Below are positions 7,530-14,806 of a DNA stretch of 14,806 bases, one piece after another. The position numbers were made by a program, and so were the translations under genes. The stretch is taken from the NCBI GenBank assembly GCA_902494515.1, contig CABUTS010000068.1, positions 1 through 14,806 of the forward strand. Reading direction: 5' to 3'. The notes beneath the pieces are model-generated. The model was not told the origin of the DNA. It worked only from the letters and a program-made list of their open reading frames with translations, and ran no database searches. Position 1 is the first letter of the stretch, and every line of letters begins with the position of its first letter. Source of the DNA: an uncultured Muribaculaceae bacterium. GTDB taxonomy: Bacteria; Bacteroidota; Bacteroidia; Bacteroidales; Muribaculaceae.

Positions 7530-10331
7530 TTAGAAAGTATGTTTCACACCCAGGTTATAGAAGCGTGTCTGAGGAGCGGAGGTGCTCATTTCCAGGATTT
7601 TGCGGTTCTTGGAAATGGTGGCGAGGTTGTCGCCCTGCACGTAGACCTGAGCGCCGCTGAGAACCTTGGAGCCGGCGAAAAGCGATGCCGGGAGATCGTA
7701 GGTGAGCTGCACGCGGCCCAGACGGAAGGAGTCGGTGGAATAGAGCCAGAAGGTCGAAGCCGGAGTGTTGTTGGCGGTCGAGCCTGTGGTCAGACGGGGA
7801 GCGGTGGCGGTTGCCGCAGTCTCGGGAGTCCAGCGGCCCCAGGCCATTTCGGAGTACTTGCTCTGGCCGCCGGGGCAGTAGTAGGAATTGTTGCGGAAAG
7901 CGCTGCCGCCGGTCTGTCCGGTGCCGTAGACAAAGAGGGTAAAACCGCGCCAGGCGGCTGTGAGGTTGATACCGTAGGAGAAGTCGGGGGTGTATTTGCC
8001 CAGAACGATGCGGTCGTTGGTGTCGACTACGCCGTCTTCATTGATATCGCGGTACTTGAGGTCGCCGGGGGCGAGAGTGCCGCCGAAGGTCTGACGGGCG
8101 TGACCGTCGATTTCCTCCTGCGAGGTGAAGAAGCCGTCGCAGACGTAACCCCAGGCGGAGTTGAGGGCCTGGCCGGTGGATGCCAGATAAGGTTCGGCGG
8201 GCATTTCATCGCGGCGGGTAGCCTCGGTTTTCAGCCACATTCCGGCGAAACCGGCGCCGAACTTCCCCACCCCTACTGTCTTCTGGAAATTCAGCGAGAA
8301 GTCGATGCCCTGACGGCGGTCGTTCTCATAGTTGACCCAGGGGAGGAACGAAGCGTCCCACTTGTTCATGAAGTTCGGGAAGATGGAGTTGACACCCTGA
8401 GTGAGTCCGCCCTTGGTGTCCTGGTGGAAGTAGTTGACGTCGAACGAGAGCATCCTATCGAGGATGGAGCCTTCGAGCCCTACGCGGAATTCCTCGCGGG
8501 TGAGGAATGTGAGGTTCTCGTTGTCGGCGCGCATGGGTCGGGTGGTGTTGCCGCCGGCGGTGCCGTCGTGCCACTGCCACCAGCCGCCGTTACCCTTGTA
8601 GCCGTAGTAGCCCTTGTAGAGATAGTAGTCGGTGATGTCGATGTCCTGATGGAGTTTGGCTGCGGAAGCGGTGATTTTCAGGTCATCGAGCCAGGGGGCT
8701 GCTTCGCGCATGAAAGCTTCCTGACCGAGACGCCATCCGAGGGCGAGAGCCGGCGAGAAGGCGTTGCGGTGGCCTTCGGCGAGCTTGGCCGAATGAACCA
8801 GCGAGCCGGTGAAGGTAGCATAGTAACGTTTGTCGAAGTTATAGCGCACCTGAACGCCGGCGTTGACGTTGGTGGTGGAGTGCAGCGGGCTCGAATCGTG
8901 GCCGGAGTCGGCGGAGTTCTGGGTCTGGTAGCCCCAGCCCATGAGCATGGCGTCGATATTGTTGCGGCCGAAGGAGCGCTTGTAGTCGAACTGGAAGCGG
9001 AACATCATGTTCTGCAGATAGGTAGCCTGGCCGACATACTCGTTGGTGGAATTGGTGTCGTTGCCGTGCTTTTCGAGAGCCACGATCATCGGGGTGCCGT
9101 TGACGTTTGCCCAGGTGGGCTCGTAGACGGCGTAGTCCTCCTTGAAGCCTTCGGAGTAGATCGCGCGGTAGTCGATACCGAAGAGGGTCTTAAAGGTCAG
9201 GCCCCGGAGAATAGAGCTGAGGTCGAATTCCAGACCGAGGTCGAACATGAACGTGCGGAGCTTGGTCTTCACATAGCCGGCCTCGTAGGAGTCGGCGATG
9301 GCGTTGGTGGAGTTGCTGGAGGTACCGCCCAGAATGTAGCGTCCGTCGATGAGGTCGGCGGCAGCCACGAGCTGCTGGAGTTCGGCATTGTTCGGGTCAA
9401 TCATGTCGACGGGAATCAGGACGCCGAAGCGGTTGGGCCATGTGCCGGAAGCCATACCCCAGAGGTCGTCGCGGGCAGTCCATTCGTCGTCGACGAGCAG
9501 GCTGGCGTTGGTGAAACCCTTGAGCCACTTGGTGATGGTCATATCCACATTACCGCGGACGTTGAAACGGAGGGTCTTGTCCTTGTCGTGCTCGCCGACC
9601 TTGATCAGACCGTTGTTGTACTTCAGCCCCATGTTGAGGTAGTAGTGGGTGCGCTCGTTGCCGCCGGTGATTTCGCCGGTGGCGCTGTAGGTGTTGGAGA
9701 ACTTGCGCAGATAATTACTGTTGTAATATTTCTGGTTGGGGAACTCGTAGGGGTTGTTGCCGGTTGCGGTGTTGTAGATATCGTAGTCGGAGTAGCGGGG
9801 AGCCAGCCCGTCGTTTACGCAGGCCTCGTTGTAGAGGGTCATGTAAGACTGGGCGTCGAGATAGTTGGGGTAGCTCTTGGGGACATCGAAACCTACGTTT
9901 CCGCGGAAGTCGATCCGCATGGGCTGGTTGGAGCCGCGCTTGGTGGTGATCAGAATCACACCCTTCGCGCCGCGGGAACCGTAGATGGCCACTGCGGCCG
10001 CATCCTTCAGGAAGGTTACCGTCTGGACCTCGGAGGCCTGGATATCAGAGGCTTCGCGGGGCATGCCGTCGACAAGCACCAGGGGGTTCTGCCCCCAGAT
10101 GCTGCCGTTGTAGCCGCCGACCATCGTCTCCAGCTCGGAGCCGAGAGCGCTCTGGGAGTTGCTCTTCTCCTGAAGTCTGGCCAAATCGACGCTCTGAATG
10201 GCCGTCACAACATCCTCCTGAGGAATCAGCTCGAAGCCGGTGTTGACCAGGCTGTCAGCCTGGGCGGCCGCTCCGAAAGCCGTGCCGGCGACCAGAGCGA
10301 GCGTTAATCCTATTTGATTTATCGTATTCAT
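7530..10331 (-). CDS. SusC/RagA-family TonB-dependent receptor 2, short form (XusC-like)
   Basis: This encodes 933 residues of an outer-membrane beta-barrel that imports glycan fragments with its SusD partner. Residues 1-24 are a signal peptide ending in AAAQ. The plug follows at once: VGGYNGSIWGQNPLVLVDG (about 71-89), then FLKDAAAVAIYGSRGAKGVI and LITTKRG (about 107-133). Unlike receptor 1, it lacks the N-terminal carboxypeptidase-D-like domain and the EVVVVGYG-type TonB box, which is a known short SusC variety and occurs as the second receptor in tandem loci. The barrel looks complete, with KYRDINEDGVVDTNDRIVLG (an Asp-rich loop near 720) and a normal final strand RFYNLGVKHTF. It starts 45 nt after SusD 1 and ends 4 or 19 nt before SusD 2. 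How it contacts TonB is unclear from sequence. Confidence 0.93.
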   Translation of the reverse strand: MNTINQIGLTLALVAGTAFGAAAQADSLVNTGFELIPQEDVVTAIQSVDLARLQEKSNSQSALGSELETMVGGYNGSIWGQNPLVLVDGMPREASDIQASEVQTVTFLKDAAAVAIYGSRGAKGVILITTKRGSNQPMRIDFRGNVGFDVPKSYPNYLDAQSYMTLYNEACVNDGLAPRYSDYDIYNTATGNNPYEFPNQKYYNSNYLRKFSNTYSATGEITGGNERTHYYLNMGLKYNNGLIKVGEHDKDKTLRFNVRGNVDMTITKWLKGFTNASLLVDDEWTARDDLWGMASGTWPNRFGVLIPVDMIDPNNAELQQLVAAADLIDGRYILGGTSSNSTNAIADSYEAGYVKTKLRTFMFDLGLEFDLSSILRGLTFKTLFGIDYRAIYSEGFKEDYAVYEPTWANVNGTPMIVALEKHGNDTNSTNEYVGQATYLQNMMFRFQFDYKRSFGRNNIDAMLMGWGYQTQNSADSGHDSSPLHSTTNVNAGVQVRYNFDKRYYATFTGSLVHSAKLAEGHRNAFSPALALGWRLGQEAFMREAAPWLDDLKITASAAKLHQDIDITDYYLYKGYYGYKGNGGWWQWHDGTAGGNTTRPMRADNENLTFLTREEFRVGLEGSILDRMLSFDVNYFHQDTKGGLTQGVNSIFPNFMNKWDASFLPWVNYENDRRQGIDFSLNFQKTVGVGKFGAGFAGMWLKTEATRRDEMPAEPYLASTGQALNSAWGYVCDGFFTSQEEIDGHARQTFGGTLAPGDLKYRDINEDGVVDTNDRIVLGKYTPDFSYGINLTAAWRGFTLFVYGTGQTGGSAFRNNSYYCPGGQSKYSEMAWGRWTPETAATATAPRLTTGSTANNTPASTFWLYSTDSFRLGRVQLTYDLPASLFAGSKVLSGAQVYVQGDNLATISKNRKILEMSTSAPQTRFYNLGVKHTF

Positions 10332-10355
10332 CGATTTTTTAGCATTTAATAATGT

Positions 10356-10387
10356 TTACCATCCGGAGAAATCTGATTACCATCCGG
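10356..10387 (-). repeat. Duplicated Trp-stop tail at the end of SusD 1
   Basis: CCGGATGGTAA occurs twice, 21 nt apart: once as the real end of SusD 1 (proline, glycine, tryptophan, stop) and again downstream in the same frame. Reading past the first TAA gives SDFSGW and then a second TAA. The second copy followed by AC also matches the end of SusD 2 (GGATGGTAAAC). It may be a remnant of recombination between susD ends or a local duplication. Confidence 0.55.
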
Positions 10388-12266
10388 GGTTCTGGCCGAA
10401 TTCGGGATAAATGTTCACGTCGGCGTTGGGAAGGGGGAGCCAGTAATGGCGGTCGTCGAGATGACGTTCGAAGACAACCTCCTCGCGGATATTGGCCACG
10501 CGCGCCTCGGAAGGATTGCGGGTGCTGAAGTCTGAGGTGCGGTCGAATTCGAGTTTGGTTTTCAGGGTGTAGGGGCTCTTGGTCAGGAGCATCCAGCGGC
10601 GGAGGTCGTTGAAGCGGTGACCTTCGAAGGCGAGCTCTACGGCGCGTTCGCGGCGGAGTTCCGGCATGAAGGCGTCGGTGGAACCGGTAAAGCGCGAAGC
10701 GACTTCGCCGACACCCGCGCGCTTACGGACCTTGTTGACGGCGTCGAGGGCGGTGCCGTTGTAGGTCGAAGCCTTGGACGACGGACTTCCGTAACCTGCG
10801 GCCGTAGCCTCGGAATAGAGCAGGTAGAGGTCGCTCAGACGCATGATGCTCAGAACAGCCACAACGTTCCATTCCTGCGCCCAGGCCACGTTTTTGGCCA
10901 CCTGGGGAATCCACTTGACTTCAACGAAACCGGTGAGGTTGGATTTCAGACCGTTGGAGGTGCGCCAGAGACCGGTGGAGTGGAGCGAAGCGTATTTGAT
11001 GTCGTCGTCGACAACACCGCGCTCGTCGTTGACGCCCTGAGCTCCGTCAAAGAGGATGTCTTTGTAGAAGCGGGGATCGCGGTCCTTCCAGGGGTGGGCG
11101 GGATCATAGCCCGAGACGGGATCAGCCTCGGTCCAGGAGGGGATGGGCTCGCCGTTCTTCATGCCGTAGTAAAGCACGTAGTTGGCGGTGGGCTGGACCT
11201 TGACGCCGGAGGAGATGATCAGCTGGGGGAAATAGTCGTTACGCTGGTTCCAGTCGAAACGGCTGCCGACTTCAGTGAGGTTTTCCAGCATGATGGCTTC
11301 CTTAAGGCCGGGGACGCGGGTGCCGCGGTCGGCGTAGTAGAAGAGGTCATCCCAGTTCGCGAAGTCGGCCAGCTCATAGCGGCCGGTTGACTCGGTCAGC
11401 GCCAGGGCCTGGCCCATGAGGTCGGCGGCGCGCTTGCAGAGGTCGGTGTTATAGGTTGCCGAACCGGTGGATTCCTTGTTCATCAGAGGGCTGCCGGCCC
11501 AGAGTAGGCACTTGCCGGCGAAAGCCAGGGCCATGATTTTGTTGGCGCGCATATTGTTGTTGCCGAGAGTCGGACGGCCGGCGTCGGTCTGGTCCCAGTC
11601 TACGGGGAGCAGCTCGGCGGCAGCCTGCATGTCGGCAGCGGCGAGTTCGGCACATTCCTGATAGCTCAGACGGGGGAGGGTCGGGGTTTCGCCGGCGGGG
11701 AGGACATGGTCGATATAGGGCATGCCGCCCCAGTACTGCATGATCATGAAGTGATACCATCCGCGGAAGAAGAGGAGCTGCCCCTTGATGAGGTTGCGCT
11801 CTTCGGCGGTGGCGTCCTCCAGAAGCTCGAGGTTGGCCAGACCGATGTTGGCTTTGCGGATACACTTCCAGCCGAGGCGCCAGATGTTACCCTTGTCAGC
11901 TTTTTTGTCGGATTCGGGATTACCGTTGCCGTTGCGGGGGAAGCCGTAGATATATGTGGCGTCGGACGAGATGACACGATAGTCGCCCTGGTCGATATGG
12001 TATGAGAGCGGACGGGTGTCGGAGGGTTCCCAGTACTCGTCTTCGCCGTGGTTCCAGGAGTTATGGTAGTCGGAGGAGGATATACAGGGGATGCCGCCGT
12101 AGAGTTCCTCGACGAATCCCTGGAAATTGCGGAAATTCTTGTAGGGCTCGGACTCTTCGATATCGCTGCCCGGAGCCTTGTCGAGATAGTCGGTGCAGGA
12201 AGCCATGGCTGCGGTGAGCATGCAGGCAAGAGCAGTCTTCGACAGATATGAAATATATTTGTTCAT
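10377..12266 (-). CDS. SusD/RagB-family outer-membrane lipoprotein 1 (XusB-like)
   Basis: This encodes 629 residues from the ATG at 12266. A TTG at 12275 is in frame, but the ATG gives the cleaner lipoprotein signal (lipobox MASC, Cys24) followed by TDYLDKAPGSDI, a typical SusD start. Further hallmarks are NFQGFVEELYGGIP, the helical stretch LIKGQLLFFRGWYHFMIMQY with YWGGMPYI, the C-terminal signature ERAVELAFEGHRFNDLRRW (540-558), and a final FGQNPGW. The protein should sit over receptor 1 and bind glycan. It starts 13 nt after the receptor 1 stop, indicating one transcript. It is full length and undamaged even though its receptor partner appears broken, so the pair may not work as given. 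Glycan specificity cannot be read from the sequence. Confidence 0.94.
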   Translation of the reverse strand: MNKYISYLSKTALACMLTAAMASCTDYLDKAPGSDIEESEPYKNFRNFQGFVEELYGGIPCISSSDYHNSWNHGEDEYWEPSDTRPLSYHIDQGDYRVISSDATYIYGFPRNGNGNPESDKKADKGNIWRLGWKCIRKANIGLANLELLEDATAEERNLIKGQLLFFRGWYHFMIMQYWGGMPYIDHVLPAGETPTLPRLSYQECAELAAADMQAAAELLPVDWDQTDAGRPTLGNNNMRANKIMALAFAGKCLLWAGSPLMNKESTGSATYNTDLCKRAADLMGQALALTESTGRYELADFANWDDLFYYADRGTRVPGLKEAIMLENLTEVGSRFDWNQRNDYFPQLIISSGVKVQPTANYVLYYGMKNGEPIPSWTEADPVSGYDPAHPWKDRDPRFYKDILFDGAQGVNDERGVVDDDIKYASLHSTGLWRTSNGLKSNLTGFVEVKWIPQVAKNVAWAQEWNVVAVLSIMRLSDLYLLYSEATAAGYGSPSSKASTYNGTALDAVNKVRKRAGVGEVASRFTGSTDAFMPELRRERAVELAFEGHRFNDLRRWMLLTKSPYTLKTKLEFDRTSDFSTRNPSEARVANIREEVVFERHLDDRHYWLPLPNADVNIYPEFGQNPGW

Positions 12267-12279
12267 TGTTGGCAATAGA

Positions 12280-14559
12280 TTAGAGGGTTATGTCCAGACC
12301 GACGTTGAAACGGCGGACAGTAGGGATGGAGCGGGAGCTGCCGCTCATGAAGATATCGTTACGGCGGTCGGCGAAGAAATCGACCGAACCGCGGATCATA
12401 TTGTGCAGGAAACCGTAGTCGATACCGAAGTTGCGTTTCTCGACTTTTTCCCAGGTGATGTCGGGGTTACCCAGGACGCTGATGCGGTAGAATGTATAGG
12501 GGGTGTTGGCGGGATTGACAGTACCCATCATCACGTTGCCGCCGTAGACATACTGGTCGCGGTAGAGCCAGCGGTCGCCGGCGGAGTCGTCGCCGACCTT
12601 ACCCCAGGAAGCACGGAACTTGAACTGGTCGAGCCATGTGGAGAAGCGCTCCATGAAAGGTTCCTCGCTCAGGCGCCAGCCCAGAGAGAAGGAGGGGAAG
12701 AAGGAGAAGCGGTTGTTGGAACCGAATTTCTCGGAGCCGTTGTAGGCGCCGTTGAATTCCAGGAAGTAGCGGGAGTCGAAGTTGTAGGTGGCACGCATTA
12801 CCCAGTCTTCGCGGTAGTGGTGGAACTCATTGCCGCGGGCATAATCCTCGCGGGTGAAAGCACCCATGGCGGTCACCTCGTGGGGGCCGAACTGGCGGGC
12901 GTAGTCGAGCTGGAAGGCGTAGTAGATCTTGCGGTATGTGCGGTCCAGGAATACTTCACCGCCGGCGGTGCTCCAGTAGACACCGTCGCTGTAGTCGAGC
13001 TGAGTGCCCTGGTCGATGGAGTATTTGAAGACCTTTTCGCCGGTGAGGGGGTCGACCCACATACGCTGGGCGTTGTTGTCGAGGTCGGAGATACCGCGGC
13101 GTCCCTCCACGAAGGTGTAGTCGAGCGACAGACGGGCCTGGGCGTGCAGACCCTTGGTGATGAAGTCGAGGTCCTGGCCGAGGATAATATCGGAGTTGAT
13201 TTTGGTGGTGGTGCGCTTCTCGACACCGGAGTTGGCGATGGCGTAAGCGGAGTTGGGAACATCGGCTTCGCGGGGAGCGTAGTAGCCCCATACACCATTA
13301 CTATATATAGGACGCATGGCGCCGGGAGCGGTCTTGTAGGCAGCCGACCAGTAACCGGAGTCGGTGGGGTCGCCGGTGTTGCGCTCGTAGGGGGTCTTCT
13401 TGCGGCCGTTCGAACCGAAGAGGTTCACAGACAGCTTGGTGGTGGGAGTCAGGGTGAAGTCGATGTTCGAACGGACGTTCACGCGGTTGTAGCCGAAACC
13501 GGCCTTGTAACCGCGGTGGTTGTCGAACGTCTTGAAAAGGTCACCTTCGTGGAGGAAGTCCACGGCAGCGTAGTATTTCACAAGCTTGGTACCGCCGGAG
13601 ACGTCGACGGAGGCGTTGTAGGACATCGCGGCATCCTTGAAGAGGAAGTCTTCCCAGTCAACGTTCGGGTAGCGGTCCCATTCCTCGGCGTTCAGCGGGT
13701 TGCGGTATTTGTCGATGACCGACATGGCCATCATGTCGCTCCAGGCATCGTTGCCGGGCACCATCAGCTCGCGCTGGATGGCGCGGTTGCGGAGCAGGTA
13801 GGAGTCGTAGGCGTCGTATTTCTCCGGGAGTTTCGATGCCACCTTGGCGGTCATGTTGACCTTGGCATGCACCTTGGCGTTGCCTTCGGCACCGCGCTTG
13901 GTGGTGATGAGGATTACACCGTTGGCACCTTTCACACCATACACCGCAGTGGCGGAGGCATCCTTGAGCACGGAAATGGTGGCTACGGAGGAGATATCCA
14001 CCGTGCTCATCTCGCGTTCGACACCGTCGACCAGAATCAGGGGCGACGAGCCGTTCCAGGAGCTCTGCGAACGGATTATGATTTCGGGGTCTTCCTCGCC
14101 GGGCATACCGGAGGAGGCGGTGGTGATCACGCCCGGAAGGTTACCGGTCAGGGCTGCGCCGACCGACGAAACACCGCCGGCACGTTCGAGCACTTCGCCC
14201 GTGGTCTGGGTGATGGCGCCGACAACCGACGCTTTCTTCTGCTGGCCGTAACCTACGACCACAACTTCACCCAGGGCAGTGGCATTGGATTCGAGGGTGA
14301 CATTCACTGAGCTCTGTCCTTTGACAGCCACCTCCTTGGTGTTCATGCCCACATAGGAGAAGACCAGGACAGCTTTCGCCGGATTACTCACGGCAATCGA
14401 GTAGTTGCCGTCAATATCGGTGATCGTACCGACATTGGATACACCCTTGATTCGCACTGACACGCCGATGAGCGGCTCGCCGGTGTCGTCCGAGACTGTT
14501 CCGGTTACATTTTCGGCTATCGCCGAGAATGACCCGAGAATCAGCCCGAACAGCAGCAC
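12280..14559 (-). CDS. SusC/RagA-family TonB-dependent receptor 1 (XusA-like), shortened and probably a pseudogene
   Basis: The longest unbroken frame starts at a GTG at 14559 and gives 759 residues; family members are usually about 1000. The natural start is probably the ATG at 14595, whose frame meets a TAA after eight codons. Domains from the GTG: rest of the signal peptide (1-16), carboxypeptidase-D regulatory-like domain (about 17-90, NVTGTVSDDTGEPLIGVSV), TonB-box region ALGEVVVVGYG (96-105), plug (about 125-223, PLILVDGVERE and SVLKDASATAVYGVKGANGV), then the barrel. The frame runs normally to NDIFMSGSSRSIPT and then jumps to VRRFNVGLDITL, a normal final SusC strand. Roughly 250 residues expected between are missing, judged against receptor 2, where about 290 residues follow the equivalent strand. 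A barrel lacking that many strands is unlikely to fold. It would have paired with SusD 1. Confidence 0.88.
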   Translation of the reverse strand: MLLFGLILGSFSAIAENVTGTVSDDTGEPLIGVSVRIKGVSNVGTITDIDGNYSIAVSNPAKAVLVFSYVGMNTKEVAVKGQSSVNVTLESNATALGEVVVVGYGQQKKASVVGAITQTTGEVLERAGGVSSVGAALTGNLPGVITTASSGMPGEEDPEIIIRSQSSWNGSSPLILVDGVEREMSTVDISSVATISVLKDASATAVYGVKGANGVILITTKRGAEGNAKVHAKVNMTAKVASKLPEKYDAYDSYLLRNRAIQRELMVPGNDAWSDMMAMSVIDKYRNPLNAEEWDRYPNVDWEDFLFKDAAMSYNASVDVSGGTKLVKYYAAVDFLHEGDLFKTFDNHRGYKAGFGYNRVNVRSNIDFTLTPTTKLSVNLFGSNGRKKTPYERNTGDPTDSGYWSAAYKTAPGAMRPIYSNGVWGYYAPREADVPNSAYAIANSGVEKRTTTKINSDIILGQDLDFITKGLHAQARLSLDYTFVEGRRGISDLDNNAQRMWVDPLTGEKVFKYSIDQGTQLDYSDGVYWSTAGGEVFLDRTYRKIYYAFQLDYARQFGPHEVTAMGAFTREDYARGNEFHHYREDWVMRATYNFDSRYFLEFNGAYNGSEKFGSNNRFSFFPSFSLGWRLSEEPFMERFSTWLDQFKFRASWGKVGDDSAGDRWLYRDQYVYGGNVMMGTVNPANTPYTFYRISVLGNPDITWEKVEKRNFGIDYGFLHNMIRGSVDFFADRRNDIFMSGSSRSIPTVRRFNVGLDITL
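12316..12330 (-). other. In-frame internal deletion junction in SusC receptor 1
   Basis: The codons for SIPT and VRR meet here. Upstream, the protein reads as the mid-barrel family motif (DIFMSGSSRSIP, normally followed by FGA-type sequence). Downstream, it reads as the extreme C-terminal strand (RRFNVGLDITL). An IPT or YPT-like triplet often precedes that last strand, so short shared sequence at both ends may have driven the deletion. Confidence 0.7.
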
Positions 14560-14568
14560 AAACAGGGC

Positions 14569-14595
14569 TTATTTGAGATTGACTGAATTCTTCAT
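14569..14595 (-). other. Nonsense codon within the signal peptide of SusC receptor 1
   Basis: From the ATG at 14595 the frame reads MKNSVNLK, a TAA (14571-14569), and then ALFVLLFGLILGSFSAIAE. Without the stop this would be a textbook signal peptide: basic N-region, hydrophobic core, cleavage after AIA. The frame on both sides agrees, so a single substitution (for example AAA to TAA) is the simplest cause. The fallback GTG start would leave no positive N-region. Confidence 0.85.
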
Positions 14596-14676
14596 TAGGT
14601 TCTCGTGTAATGACTGATTTTAATGTTGTTTTCGGTTAATAAAAATTTAAGGTTATACCTCCGGATAATTACATCG

Positions 14677-14710
14677 CAAAGTTAAATCAATAGTCCGTTA
14701 AAAAATCAAC
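14677..14710 (-). promoter_or_regulatory. Bacteroidetes-type promoter of the PUL operon
   Basis: On the minus strand TAACTTTG (14684-14677) matches the Bacteroidetes -7 consensus TAnnTTTG exactly. A TTG (14709-14707) about 22 nt upstream could serve as the -33 element, with spacing slightly long. Transcription would begin near 14670, giving a leader of about 75 nt to the ATG at 14595. The leader is A/T rich, as usual for highly translated Bacteroidetes genes. Confidence 0.6.
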
Positions 14711-14717
14711 ATAACGG
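14695..14717. promoter_or_regulatory. Inverted repeat overlapping the -33 region, possible operator or terminator
   Basis: CCGTTA (14695-14700) and TAACGG (14712-14717) form a perfect dyad around an 11-nt A/T-rich centre. It directly abuts the stop codon of the upstream gene, so it could be that gene's terminator, though the T run is in the loop rather than after the stem. It also spans the proposed -33 element, so it could be the binding site for a PUL regulator. Confidence 0.4.
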
Positions 14718-14806
14718 CTAAGCAGCATCAGCCGCAAGGCCAAAGAGTTCCTTGACAAGTTTAGCATTTAATGTCGTTTGTGGGTCGATTCCGCTCACGT
14801 CAAAAA
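14718..14806 (-). CDS. 3' end of an unrecognised gene (partial)
   Basis: An open frame enters from the window edge and ends at a TAG at 14720-14718. It gives 28 residues ending in KLVKELFGLAADAA. The sequence is codon-like, and the stop lies immediately before an inverted repeat and promoter, which fits a gene end. It is too short to assign a family; a regulator or mobile-element protein upstream of a PUL would be plausible, but nothing here shows it. Confidence 0.4.
   Translation of the reverse strand, partial: FDVSGIDPQTTLNAKLVKELFGLAADAA

Noticed and set aside
7512..10307. A 931-codon open frame on the plus strand opposite SusC receptor 2
   Set aside because: Its protein is Val/Gly-rich with no recognisable domain. 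It mirrors the G/C-rich codon bias of the real gene on the other strand, which has clear family motifs throughout.
12193..14310. A 705-codon plus-strand open frame opposite SusC receptor 1
   Set aside because: It has the same shadow composition, with no signal peptide or domain and no initiation context. The minus-strand SusC motifs account for the sequence.
10337..14772. A shared 13-mer (TTTAGCATTTAAT) before SusC receptor 2 and near the window end
   Set aside because: A 13-base A/T-rich match is expected about once or more by chance in a window this size, and nothing around it is conserved.
14718..14806. Calling the partial gene at the edge a transposase
   Set aside because: Only 28 residues are visible, with no catalytic motif and no identifiable terminal inverted repeats, so the assignment would be a guess.

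Overview
The window looks like gut Bacteroidales DNA, most plausibly Muribaculaceae or a near relative. Support comes from tandem SusC/SusD pairs, outer-membrane lipoprotein signals, a TAnnTTTG-type promoter, weak Shine-Dalgarno signals, and a secreted protein with a C-terminal GLYIANGKK-type tail. The family-level assignment is inference. Every convincing gene lies on the minus strand, so transcription runs from high to low coordinates.

Layout in transcription order. 14806-14718 is the last 28 codons of an unrecognised gene. 14717-14596 is a promoter region with a TAACTTTG -7 element and an inverted repeat across the -33 region. Then comes one polysaccharide utilization locus (PUL): SusC-like receptor 1 (14559-12280, damaged), SusD-like lipoprotein 1 (12266-10377), short-form SusC-like receptor 2 (10331-7530), SusD-like lipoprotein 2 (7525-5747), a DUF1735/DUF4361-type surface lipoprotein (5725-4688), and a very large lipoprotein enzyme split by a frameshift (4616-2412 plus 2454-601). 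A strong hairpin (571-537) probably ends the operon. A small secreted protein with half a carbohydrate-binding module follows (472-134), then another hairpin (26-1).

The order susC-susD-susC-susD-lipoprotein-GH10 is that of the core xylan utilization (Xus) cluster of Bacteroidetes (xusA-xusB-xusC-xusD-xusE-xyn10). The last gene departs from that plan. Its GH10 barrel, interrupted by two tandem carbohydrate-binding modules as in Bacteroidetes Xyn10 enzymes, has lost the catalytic nucleophile and several subsite residues. It is continued by a GH98-type catalytic domain and a C-terminal CBM6/35-like module. I infer that the old xylanase became a glycan-binding scaffold for a GH98 enzyme. The target could be a complex xylan or another glycan cut by GH98 enzymes.

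Four lesions are visible. They are an in-frame TAA in the signal peptide of SusC 1, an in-frame loss of a large C-terminal part of the same receptor, a one-base deletion in a C run separating the GH10-like and GH98 parts, and an apparent internal deletion in the 112-residue protein. SusD 1, SusC 2, SusD 2 and the DUF1735 lipoprotein look intact. The locus is either decaying or rearranging, or the assembly carries errors; sequence alone cannot decide. No tRNA, rRNA, CRISPR array or recognisable insertion sequence was seen.
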